A DNA stretch of 19,519 nucleotides, from contig CAZCMS010000010.1 of NCBI GenBank assembly GCA_964499935.1, forward strand, positions 1 through 19,519. Direction: 5' to 3'. Made by a program: the position numbers and the translations under genes. Origin of the DNA: CALBGR01 sp964499935. Its GTDB lineage: Bacteria > Patescibacteriota > Saccharimonadia > Saccharimonadales > UBA4665. Below, piece after piece: positions 5,038-13,174 of the stretch (positions are counted from its first letter, which is position 1; the number at the start of each line of letters is the position of its first letter). The notes under the pieces are model-generated. The model saw only the letters and a list, made by a program, of their open reading frames with translations. It did no database searches and had not been told where the DNA came from.

Positions 5038-5943
5038 ATGCCGAAGAAACGCGACCGTCAACGGGTTGCGGCACAAAACGCCGAACTACGCAAGTTATAT
5101 GTTGCCGCAAGGAAAAAAGGTCTTGTTCGGGACCAAGGCCCTGCGAAGTCGTTCAAGCCCTCGAAATATATGAAAACCCGGCTCCGGCAACTGGAGCCAT
5201 ACCTGGGGCCTGATTATGCAGTCGTGAAGGCTTCGCCCCAGCTTGTCGAGGCGTGGAAAGGAGCCCCATCGTCCATCGTTCCCGTCGCCTTCAACCGAAA
5301 GCTTGTCGTCAAGAAAGCGGAGGGCGTGAAGATCAGCACGAAAGGCGGTGTGCTGGCGATACGGAAACACCTGAAAGCCGGGACATACGAACAGCTACCA
5401 TTGCCGGTGAATGCGTCGAACCTCCAGGAGTTCCGCGAATGGATACGCGTTAACCGCTACTATAACGACATTCTCAAACACCGGGATGAGGTGTTCAATT
5501 TCCGCATTTATGGCAATGACAGCTATAACAGCTTCGGGGACATAGAAGCGCTGCTAGCCGAACTCGAAAAATACGACAATTTCGAGCCGCAGGATTGGGA
5601 CGAAAGCGAGCAGTTCTATCGTCACTTTGAACTGTTCCGATCCTATAAGGATTGGACCGGCTCCGAACACGCCGAGCAAAAGCGCCAGTACGTCCAGAAG
5701 AAAAGACAGGAAGCGAAGCAGCGGAAATATAACCGCATGACAGCAGAGCAAAAAGCCGCGTTCGATGATCGTCAACGCGAGCTCGTTCGCGCGCGTCGCA
5801 GAACGCAGAAGGGCTATCGTAAGCAGAAAGTAAGCCAGCGTGAAAAACGGAAAAACGAAACGGCAGAAGAACGCGCAAAGCGTCTCGCCAAAGAACGCGC
5901 CCGAGACGCTAAGCGGAGAGCCGCTAAGCGAAGCGACGAGTGA
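5038..5943 (+). CDS. Probable DNA terminal protein for protein-primed replication (301 aa)
   Basis: A very basic 301-residue protein lying immediately before, and overlapping by 104 bases, a protein-primed DNA polymerase. In PRD1 and phi29-like phages the terminal protein gene sits in this position. The protein supplies the hydroxyl that primes synthesis and stays bound to the 5' ends. Visible features are a Lys/Arg-rich N-terminus (MPKKRDRQRVAAQ), a central tyrosine-rich region (VNRYYNDILKHRDE, YGNDSYNSFGD) that could contain the priming residue, and a long charged helical C-terminus (REKRKNETAEERAKRLAKER). I chose the ATG at 5038 over a TTG at 5023, because GGGGA lies eight bases upstream. 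No sequence motif defines this family, so position is the main evidence. Confidence 0.65.
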   Translation: MPKKRDRQRVAAQNAELRKLYVAARKKGLVRDQGPAKSFKPSKYMKTRLRQLEPYLGPDYAVVKASPQLVEAWKGAPSSIVPVAFNRKLVVKKAEGVKISTKGGVLAIRKHLKAGTYEQLPLPVNASNLQEFREWIRVNRYYNDILKHRDEVFNFRIYGNDSYNSFGDIEALLAELEKYDNFEPQDWDESEQFYRHFELFRSYKDWTGSEHAEQKRQYVQKKRQEAKQRKYNRMTAEQKAAFDDRQRELVRARRRTQKGYRKQKVSQREKRKNETAEERAKRLAKERARDAKRRAAKRSDE

Positions 5944-7018
5944 AGACGTAATCTATACTTTCGACTTTGAAACGGACCCGTTCAAGGAATGGCTGTTACC
6001 GCATGAGCAGCGCATTCCGAAACCGTTCGCGGTCGGATGCTACTGCATCAATACCGGCGTGTATGAAAGCTTCTGGGGAGGGCCGGAGGATACGGTTGAC
6101 TTCCTTCTTAACTGCATGGACGCCGCGCCAGATGGCTCGATATGGTATGCCCACAACGGCGGAAAATTCGACGTTCATTATCTCAAGGAAGAAATGAGCG
6201 GCGCGCTGAAGATCATTGGCGCGCGTGTCGTGGAATGCCGCATCCGAAATGTGATCGTGCGCGACAGCTTCGCCATGCTTCCCGTCGCGCTGGAGAAGTT
6301 CGGCGGAAAGATAGACATTGATTACGCAAAGATGGAACCTGATGTTCGCGAAGCGCATCGTCAGGAAATCATGGAATACCTGGAGGCGGATTGTCGCGTT
6401 CTAGCGAAAGCGATTGAGCGGTTCCGCGACGAGTTCGGTTTGCGGCTGACTATGGCAGGCGCGGCCATGAAGGAAATGGAAAAGCATCACGAGTTTGAGC
6501 GCATCGCGAGCGAACATACGGACAAGACATTCCGCGACTTCTATTATGGCGGACGCGTCGAGTGCATCGAAACAGGAATCATCAAGGGCGACTTCAAGAC
6601 CTATGACGTGAACAGCATGTATCCGGCTGTCATGCGCAACTTTGCGCACCCTGTTTCGTCAACATTCGTCACCTATCGCGGTCCTTATGCCTGGACGATC
6701 CTGCCGCGCTGCGACTTCGCTGAAGTGACCGCGCGAAACTGGGGATGCCTGCCTGTCGTGAAAGATGGTAAGCTGACATTCCGCGAGCCGCGCGGACGTT
6801 TCTTCGCGACGGGACATGAGATACGCGCGGGCCTCGAAACCGGCACGCTGGAAATCATTGACGTGCATGTCGCCTACAAGGCCGAAGAACATTCGACATT
6901 CGAGAAGTTTGTTGACCACTTCTATAATGCGCGGCTCCGCGCCAAGGCGGATGGCGACAAGCTGCTAGAGCTTTTCTACAAGCTAGTGATGAATGCCCAC
7001 CGCCCCTCCCTTGGCTGA
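5840..7018 (+). CDS. Protein-primed family B DNA polymerase, first part up to an in-frame TGA
   Basis: This part carries the 3'-5' exonuclease and half of the polymerase domain: Exo I FDFETD (D42, E44), Exo II AHNGGKFD (N106, D111), Exo III YLEAD (Y180, D184), the YYGGRVE motif (235-241) typical of protein-primed enzymes, and motif A DVNSMYP (256-262). It then enters motif B as FYKLVMN (to N385) and is cut by AHRPSLG and TGA at 7016-7018. The same frame reopens after the stop and contains the rest of the enzyme (7043-7588). Starts at GTG 5840, the only start codon in frame before Exo I. Removing 48 bases gives a 566-residue enzyme, close to PRD1 polymerase (about 553). Confidence 0.9.
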   Translation: MKNGKTKRQKNAQSVSPKNAPETLSGEPLSEATSEDVIYTFDFETDPFKEWLLPHEQRIPKPFAVGCYCINTGVYESFWGGPEDTVDFLLNCMDAAPDGSIWYAHNGGKFDVHYLKEEMSGALKIIGARVVECRIRNVIVRDSFAMLPVALEKFGGKIDIDYAKMEPDVREAHRQEIMEYLEADCRVLAKAIERFRDEFGLRLTMAGAAMKEMEKHHEFERIASEHTDKTFRDFYYGGRVECIETGIIKGDFKTYDVNSMYPAVMRNFAHPVSSTFVTYRGPYAWTILPRCDFAEVTARNWGCLPVVKDGKLTFREPRGRFFATGHEIRAGLETGTLEIIDVHVAYKAEEHSTFEKFVDHFYNARLRAKADGDKLLELFYKLVMNAHRPSLG

Positions 7019-7042
7019 CGGGAGGGGCGGTGGGATCGAGAC
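6995..7042 (+). other. 48-nt in-frame hairpin insert with stop codon inside polymerase motif B
   Basis: The left arm CCCACCGCCCCTCCC (6996-7010) and right arm GGGAGGGGCGGTGGG (7020-7034) are perfect 15-base complements around a 9-base loop, TTGGCTGAC, that carries the in-frame TGA. The bases before encode FYKLVMN and those after encode SSYGKFAQNP. Joined, these make the family B motif B (K...NSxYG; phi29 has KLMLNSLYGKF). Forty-eight is a multiple of three, so excision or bypass restores the frame exactly. The right arm is also rich in G runs. Possible natures: translational bypass element, palindromic mobile element, excised RNA element, or inactivating insertion. Confidence 0.9.
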
Positions 7043-7588
7043 AGTAGTTATGGCAAGTTCGCCCAAAACCCGGAAGGCTACAAGGATTGGGTTTGCGATA
7101 CGGAGTTCCGCAGCACGGCGGAAGGCTGGGTATTGGAGCATGAGTTTCCAGATGGCGAATTGCGCATATGGTCCAAGCCATCTGAAACACCCGCTCACCT
7201 GCTCCGCTTCAACGTGGCAACAGCGGCGAGCGTAACCGGCGCGGCGCGTGCGCAACTTTGGCGGGCTTTATGCCAGGCTAAACGCCCAATCTACTGCGAC
7301 ACAGACAGCATGATATGCGAGGATTTCCAGGGCGATATTGATCCTAACCGGCTTGGCGCGTGGAAGCTGGAGGCCGAAGCCAACCGGGTTGCAATCGCCG
7401 GGCGCAAAATGTATGCTCTTTTCAAGGATGGCGCAACCGTGAAGCAGGCCAGCAAGGGCGTTCGGCTTCCGGCGAGCGATATTGAAAGCGTCGCGGCGGG
7501 AGGTGAAGTTGTAACGCGCAATCAGGCTCCCACGTTTTCGCTGCGAAAAAAGACGCACTTTATCAGCCGAACAGTCAGGCGGACATAA
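7043..7588 (+). CDS. Protein-primed family B DNA polymerase, C-terminal part after the insert
   Basis: The same reading frame as 5840-7018 continues without a stop. It begins with the end of motif B (SSYGKFAQNPEGYKDW), then motif C YCDTDS (about 7293-7310) with the two catalytic aspartates, then the KxY motif in GRKMYALFKDG (about 7403-7430). All catalytic motifs of the polymerase are therefore intact once the insert is ignored, and codons after the stop show no decay, arguing against an old pseudogene. If translated separately, initiation would need a weak codon such as TTG at 7133 and would lose motif B. The TAA overlaps the next ATG as TAATG. Confidence 0.85.
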   Translation, partial: SSYGKFAQNPEGYKDWVCDTEFRSTAEGWVLEHEFPDGELRIWSKPSETPAHLLRFNVATAASVTGAARAQLWRALCQAKRPIYCDTDSMICEDFQGDIDPNRLGAWKLEAEANRVAIAGRKMYALFKDGATVKQASKGVRLPASDIESVAAGGEVVTRNQAPTFSLRKKTHFISRTVRRT

Positions 7589-8688
7589 TGGCTTACGACG
7601 CCTTTTGGATTGAGGATTTTCGCGGCTGGGCTCCTACTGTTGACCTGGGACCGGGCGGCTTTTCGGGCCTGGGCTGGACAAATGGCAATCCGACGCCAAC
7701 AATCACAATGCCGCAGATCGTGGCGAATGCGCGTTTCCATAGTGGGAAGGCGCTTCGTTACGCGGCGAACAATATCTTTTCCTGTCAGTACGCTTTGCCC
7801 GCGCTTCCTGGGGTGGCGCGTACCTACAGTTGGAACCAGATAAGAAACCTGGACTATAGCGGAGCCGCGCCGACGAACGATAACCAAGGCTGCGGAATGC
7901 TATTCCATACCGGCCTTGCCGGGCGCTTTGTCCGGATCGTTCCAAACACATCAGCGGCCGGGCTTGGCGGGCAATACATGCTCCAGGCCCAAAACGTCGC
8001 GGGCGGTACATTCCAGACCCTCGCAGTTTCACCGACGCAGATCGGGATCGGCATAAAGACAAGCATGGCTCTGTCGTTCAATCCGACCACTGGCGAAATA
8101 AGCTGGTTCATCAATGACCCAGTTAACCCGGTCTATACCGGGACGCTCGCCTATCTCCTCGGTCAGGATTTTACGGCCGTCATGTTCGGGCGGCTTGGAA
8201 CGGGTGGCGCGGCCGGGCAATGTGACTGGTCAGACTTCTGGGGCTTTGTGAATGGCGCTTACCCCGGCCCGACAGAAGTGCGTTCCGCCTTCCCTGCCGC
8301 AACGCTTCCGCTCCAGGATTGGACGCCGGTAGGCGGGACCGCTGTTGCGGTTCTGGGCAATACGTTTGTTGCCGCGCCTGCCGCCTATATCGAAAGCGGC
8401 ACGCCCGGCGACGTGTCGCAATTCACCTGCCCTGTTCCCAATACGAATGTGTTTGGCATCTACAGCGCGTCGCATGAGTATTACGCATCGCGGACGGAAG
8501 CGGGCGTTACAGGTATGAATGGGCAGATTGGCGACAGCGGCGTATTCACGGACGGAGCGACGACCAACCCGCCGCAGACGACCTATCAACGCTTTGCCGA
8601 TTACTTCGGGCAGACCAACCCCAATACGGGCGTGAATTGGGCGGCGGCTGACATGGCGAATAACGAGCTTGGATACGAACGCTCATGA
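7588..8688 (+). CDS. Probable virion spike or receptor-binding protein (366 aa)
   Basis: Unrecognised 366-residue protein, rich in Gly, Ala, Thr, Asn and aromatic residues and almost free of lysine after the start, as is common in beta-structured phage spikes. Residues about 50-220 look like a jelly-roll lectin-type (concanavalin/LamG-like) domain: SGKALRYAANNIFSCQYALP, GRFVRIVPNTS, GIGIKTSMALSFNPTTGEIS, FTAVMFGRLGTGG. The C-terminal part is a separate Gly/Thr/Asn-rich domain. In PRD1 the receptor-binding protein gene (II) also comes early in the structural block, a few genes after the polymerase. Function is inferred from composition and position. Confidence 0.5.
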   Translation: MAYDAFWIEDFRGWAPTVDLGPGGFSGLGWTNGNPTPTITMPQIVANARFHSGKALRYAANNIFSCQYALPALPGVARTYSWNQIRNLDYSGAAPTNDNQGCGMLFHTGLAGRFVRIVPNTSAAGLGGQYMLQAQNVAGGTFQTLAVSPTQIGIGIKTSMALSFNPTTGEISWFINDPVNPVYTGTLAYLLGQDFTAVMFGRLGTGGAAGQCDWSDFWGFVNGAYPGPTEVRSAFPAATLPLQDWTPVGGTAVAVLGNTFVAAPAAYIESGTPGDVSQFTCPVPNTNVFGIYSASHEYYASRTEAGVTGMNGQIGDSGVFTDGATTNPPQTTYQRFADYFGQTNPNTGVNWAAADMANNELGYERS

Positions 8689-8927
8689 CGACGCGAATTG
8701 CTCAGGGCGTTGTCAAGTTCGCTGTTGATCCTTCTGAGGATGACCGCATTGCGCAGGGCATGACAAAATTTGTCATCGTGGGTGATGATAGCATTCGCAT
8801 CGCTCAGGGCGTGGCAAAGTTCGTCGTTAGAACAGTCCCCATCGCACGCATCGCGAAATTCTATCCGCCCATGAATACGACGCAGGCGCAAGCGCCTTAT
8901 GTGAGGGTCAACAATGGCGCAAGTTAA
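8685..8927 (+). CDS. Small protein made of three 17-residue repeats (80 aa)
   Basis: The 80-residue protein is built from a 17-residue unit starting at residues 4, 21 and 38: RIAQGVVKF, RIAQGMTKF and RIAQGVAKF, each followed by eight variable residues. A shortened fourth unit, RIAKF, begins at residue 55. Each unit could form a strand-turn-strand rung of a fibre or a coat contact. It overlaps both neighbours by ATGA or a few codons, between two probable spike genes, so a virion role is likely. I recognise no family. Confidence 0.65.
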   Translation: MTTRIAQGVVKFAVDPSEDDRIAQGMTKFVIVGDDSIRIAQGVAKFVVRTVPIARIAKFYPPMNTTQAQAPYVRVNNGAS

Positions 8928-10179
8928 CGCCCTCAACCCAATCCAGTTTTACGCAATGGGCGGGAGCAATCCCGAGGAACCCAAATGCCTGTTCTGCATC
9001 CTGCCTTTCAGTGCGGGCAGTCTGCAATGGGAAGGCAATCTTCTCCTGCAACGGACACAGAAGAAGTTTCAAGGCTGGCGCTCGACATACTTTGACACGC
9101 TGGATTGCGCCAATCCGGTCGTCGTGTTCTTCCCGTCAACGCAGCAACGCATTGAGCTTCCGGCCGGGCTGACGGGATACATTCCTGTCATTGTTTCGGA
9201 TGACATGATTTTCCAGGTGACGGGCGTTAGCGGCGATAGCGCGCGGCTGCATCTGTTGAACGTCGATATTGACCCGGTCATTATCTCGGGCATGGGCGGG
9301 GGCTCTATTGTCCCGGCGAATATCACGCTTTCCAATGCGCCTTCTGTCATTGGCGGGGATGCTAACGGACCTGCGACGGAAATTCATGCGGGCGTTGACG
9401 ACAGACTTTTAACGCGCAGCGCGGGAGCGCTGGCGTTTACGCAACTCAGCAATGCCATGGTTCCGGCAAATACGGTTGGCCTCGACAAGCTCGCGAATGC
9501 GAGCGCTCAATATCAACTAATAGGGCGTAATTCTGCTGGCGGTGGCTCCTGGCAGGATAGCTCCCGAGCGCAACTCAATATTGCTGGAACTGATTTAGCA
9601 AACACGTTTAGTCAGCCGCAGACAATAAGTTTTTCGGACGCGGTAGGACAGAGACTGACGCTCGTTAACACCGATCCGGGAGCAATCGGCGTTTCTCAAA
9701 CAAGTTATCACAATAAAGCGGCAGGCGCTGCGGCAGACCTTATTGCGCAATGGATTGGCCAAGGAAATAGCTCTACAGGTGTAATGAGAAATTACGGCGC
9801 AATGCAAGTTCGTATTGTTTCGCCTACTGATGGCGCTGAAACATCGCGACTTACCTGGAACGTCCGCGTTGCAGGAGCTAACGGCATCGGGCTGGAGCTT
9901 TCTAACGGTCTTATTATTGGCGCTCCTACAGGGGGTTTCCAAGGCGCTGGAACCGTAAACGCTACTTCGTTTTACGCGAACGGCCAACTTTCGGTAGATA
10001 CCGCAAACAATCACTTCACAAACTCTTATACTGTTGCGACACTTCCAGCAGCGACGGCGAATAAGCGTTCTATGGTAACTGATAGCGCGGCCGCGCCTGT
10101 TTTTTCTGCTGCTGTCGCGGGCGGCGGGACACTTCGTGTCCCGGTTTATGCAGATGGCGCGACTTGGAGAAACGGATAA
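8914..10179 (+). CDS. Spike protein with penton-like base and trimeric fibre-type shaft (421 aa)
   Basis: Residues about 22-125 resemble the whole of the small protein at 10566-10952 (shared PK.L....FSA, NLLL, K..G, Y.D, then RL.LLN...P). In PRD1 the N-terminal base of spike P5 likewise resembles penton P31, so this fits a spike seated on the vertex. Residues 150-360 are Gly/Ala/Ser/Asn-rich with VPANTVGLDKLANA, typical of phage fibre shafts. The C-terminus (YTVATLPAATANKRSMVTDS, then GGTLRVPVYADGATWRNG) is a widespread fibre-tip ending. It probably binds the host receptor. Confidence 0.65.
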   Translation: MAQVNALNPIQFYAMGGSNPEEPKCLFCILPFSAGSLQWEGNLLLQRTQKKFQGWRSTYFDTLDCANPVVVFFPSTQQRIELPAGLTGYIPVIVSDDMIFQVTGVSGDSARLHLLNVDIDPVIISGMGGGSIVPANITLSNAPSVIGGDANGPATEIHAGVDDRLLTRSAGALAFTQLSNAMVPANTVGLDKLANASAQYQLIGRNSAGGGSWQDSSRAQLNIAGTDLANTFSQPQTISFSDAVGQRLTLVNTDPGAIGVSQTSYHNKAAGAAADLIAQWIGQGNSSTGVMRNYGAMQVRIVSPTDGAETSRLTWNVRVAGANGIGLELSNGLIIGAPTGGFQGAGTVNATSFYANGQLSVDTANNHFTNSYTVATLPAATANKRSMVTDSAAAPVFSAAVAGGGTLRVPVYADGATWRNG

Positions 10180-10556
10180 TGCGTTATGTCTTTGAATTTC
10201 TTTATCGCGGGCCGCAGCCTCACAATGGCGGTCAAAGCGCGTGGCATGTAGTTTTAGCAGAAGATGTTCCAGTTATGGGCGGTATTCAGACTTACACGTC
10301 TGACGCTATGACACCCGCTAAAGCCATGGAAAATGGCTTTTCACTTGAGGCTATTCTTGGCGAGATAGCCGCGCGAGCTATTTCCGAAAAAGAGGCCGCA
10401 GAAGCGGCGCGTGATATAGCAATTGCCGAACGCGACGAAGCCCGCCAAAAACTGGGCGAGACAACCGCAACAGTCGCGCTCCAGGCCGAAACCATCCGCG
10501 CCTTGACGCCGGAGCCCGAAGCGGGCACAAAGTCCACTAAGAAATCCACCAAATAG
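10179..10556 (+). CDS. Coiled-coil protein following the spike gene (125 aa)
   Basis: The start is the ATG at 10179, overlapping the spike stop as TAATG; a TTG at 10164 is less likely. Residues 1-55 form a small domain (MRYVFEFLYRGPQPHNGG, WHVVLAEDVPVMGGIQTYTS). Residues 56-108 are a charged, alanine-rich coiled coil (ARAISEKEAAEAARDIAIAE), and the end is Lys/Thr-rich. Genes after fibres often encode assembly chaperones or attachment factors; that is inference from position. Confidence 0.55.
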   Translation: MRYVFEFLYRGPQPHNGGQSAWHVVLAEDVPVMGGIQTYTSDAMTPAKAMENGFSLEAILGEIAARAISEKEAAEAARDIAIAERDEARQKLGETTATVALQAETIRALTPEPEAGTKSTKKSTK

Positions 10557-10565
10557 GGGGCCGTA

Positions 10566-10952
10566 ATGGCTGTTGCGACGACCGCCAATATTGCAGCCAT
10601 CCCGATTTTCAATCAGCGTTGGCCGAACGAATGCCCGAAGATGCTTCTTCAGGAGTTCGATTTTTCGGCCGCTGACGAGTACACGCTCAATCTGTTGCTG
10701 ATTATTGACCAAGCGAAGATTGAGGGCGTGCAAGCCTGCTACTATGACAATATCGGCAACAATGCCCGCGTGACGATGGACGTTGCAGGCGTTGGCTTCC
10801 GAACGCAGTTCGCGCCAAGGGGCTTCGGCAATCGCACGCTGATTATGCCCGAGAGCCCGGAAATCAAATTGACTTGCGCGGGCGGGAATGGCGTGTTCCG
10901 CTTGCTGCTGACGAATACGCCACTCATGCCGTTTGACCAGATCGGAGCCTGA
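10566..10952 (+). CDS. Probable penton (vertex) protein, P31-like (128 aa)
   Basis: A 128-residue protein close in length to PRD1 P31 (126 aa), which forms the pentameric vertex. It aligns by eye along most of its length with residues about 22-125 of the spike at 8914-10179, mirroring the P31/P5 relationship in PRD1. Key shared points are PKMLLQEFDFSA with PKCLFCILPFSA, NLLL, YYDN with YFDT, and VFRLLLTN with SARLHLLN. Beta-rich throughout with no membrane segment. GGGGG precedes the ATG by a few bases. The role is inferred from paralogy, size and gene order. Confidence 0.6.
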   Translation: MAVATTANIAAIPIFNQRWPNECPKMLLQEFDFSAADEYTLNLLLIIDQAKIEGVQACYYDNIGNNARVTMDVAGVGFRTQFAPRGFGNRTLIMPESPEIKLTCAGGNGVFRLLLTNTPLMPFDQIGA

Positions 10953-10958
10953 CCATTC

Positions 10959-11145
10959 ATGGAAGCCCTCGCCAAGATGTTTTTCGGGTTCATGTCGAAA
11001 GACCCGCAGATGAAAGAAGGCGTAGCGAAGTCGATTGACTTTATCATGCGCCTGGACGCGCGCCTCGCGGCCATCGAAGCGAAAGTTGGGATTGAGCCGC
11101 AGCCGCTCAGCCCGTCGCTGATTGATGAAGCAGAGAAGCGCGTCA

Positions 11146-11162
<17 letters not shown>
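10959..11162 (+). CDS. Small helical virion-region protein (67 aa)
   Basis: A 67-residue protein, MEALAKMFFGFMSKDPQMKE onward. It has an amphipathic N-terminal helix, a second helix (IDFIMRLDARLAAIEAKVG) and a short C-terminal tail (PQPLSPSLIDEAEKRVNG). No family is recognised. It lies between the penton-like gene and two overlapping genes, in the place where PRD1 has small genes XVII and XXXIII. Confidence 0.55.
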
Positions 11163-12097
<935 letters not shown>

Positions 12098-12119
<22 letters not shown>

Positions 12120-12892
12120 CGATAGAATTTCCGCTCAAACCTCCAGCCAAGAAATTGCGTCGGCCTGATCGCTCAAGCCGAACGCTTGCCGTTGGCTCGA
12201 CGGGCTCGGGCAAGACGACCGGCCTGCTCTATCACTTCTCGAATGCTGACTTTGATCAGATCCCCTGGACGATCATCGACAGCAAACGCGAGAAGGAATT
12301 TCAGGAAATTCCGCTGGCGACGATCCTGGAGCCGGATGCGATCCCGCCGACGCAGCCGGGCGTTTACATCATTCGCATTCGGCCCGGTTATGATGACGAG
12401 TTGAAGGCGCTGGAAAAGTATCTTCACGCCGTGCATGAGCAGGGCAATCATGGGCTGCTGGTTGACGAAGGCTATTCCGTCTATCCGTCTCGCACGCGCG
12501 GCGCGTTGACGAACATTCTCACGCAAGGCCGCAGCCTTCAAATCCCGGTCCTTATGGGCTCGCAGCGGCCTGCGAATATCGGCGTTGAAGCTCTGAGCGA
12601 AGCGACGTTCTTTCAGGTCTATGACCTGACGCGGCCTGATGATCGCAAGAAAATCCAGGAGTATATCCCCGTCGAGGAATACGACTTTACACGCGGCGTC
12701 GAGCGCTTCCATTCCGTTTATCGCGATGCTGTTGAAAAGATCACGCGCCCGCTTCCGCCCGTCAGAACGGGTGACAAGAGCGTGGAAATCATCAATGCGC
12801 GGCTTCTCGCCATGCACAGGCAACGGCACGAAATGCGGGCGCTTGACAGCGAACCAGCAGTTAATTTAAACCGTAAACTTCGGGTCATTTAA
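12098..12892 (+). CDS. Genome-packaging ATPase, P9/A32-like (264 aa)
   Basis: This FtsK/HerA-type ATPase drives DNA into preformed capsids of PRD1-like viruses. Walker A is GSTGSGKT (residues 33-40), Walker B is GLLVDE (119-124), and TQGRSLQIPVLMGSQRP (142-158) is the sensor and arginine-containing segment typical of this family (in PRD1 P9 and poxvirus A32). PRD1 P9 is slightly shorter (about 227 aa). The start at 12098 overlaps the previous gene by 22 bases. The capsid gene follows after two small membrane genes, as in tectiviruses. Confidence 0.92.
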
Positions 12893-12906
12893 GGGCAGGG
12901 ACTTCC

Positions 12907-13038
12907 ATGTCGGAAACGCTGGTGTCTATCTCGCTGAAGAACACTCTTACGATTGTTCTCATGGCGGCGGTCGGCGCTGGTATCTTCTACGGCGTGGTTT
13001 CGCTCGTGAAGTCGGCCGGGACCGGGAACAATGGATAA
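12907..13038 (+). CDS. Small membrane protein between ATPase and capsid genes (43 aa)
   Basis: A 43-residue frame, MSETLVSISLKNTLTIVLMA onward, with one membrane helix (residues 13-35) and a short polar tail. PRD1 encodes two membrane proteins of about this size (P20 and P22) at the DNA-packaging vertex, and a P20-like role fits the position next to the ATPase. It overlaps the next ATG by eight bases. Confidence 0.7.
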   Translation: MSETLVSISLKNTLTIVLMAAVGAGIFYGVVSLVKSAGTGNNG

Positions 13039-13174
13039 GGTTCTCAACGTCCCGGTTCTTCTCAATCCCTGGAATTGGCCCCGCGTCTGGCTGATGCTCC
13101 TCGCGGGCATCGCCATTGTCATCCTGACAGTGCGGGCGCTGCCCCATGTCGTTCCTACGGAGAATGCGCAATGA
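13031..13174 (+). CDS. Small membrane protein next to capsid gene (47 aa)
   Basis: A 47-residue frame, MDKVLNVPVLLNPWNWPRVW onward, with one membrane helix (residues 18-37: RVWLMLLAGIAIVILTVRAL). The stop overlaps the capsid start as ATGA. A packaging-vertex role is likely from the company it keeps, by comparison with PRD1 P20/P22. Confidence 0.7.
   Translation: MDKVLNVPVLLNPWNWPRVWLMLLAGIAIVILTVRALPHVVPTENAQ

Noticed and set aside
7016..7018. Simple stop-codon readthrough of TGA in the polymerase
   Set aside because: It would insert 16 residues inside catalytic motif B, so it would not by itself give a working polymerase; kept only as a lesser alternative.
13075..13170. N-terminal extension of the capsid frame
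   Set aside because: It covers a small membrane gene, and the ATG at 13171 with ATGA overlap matches the length of PRD1 P3.
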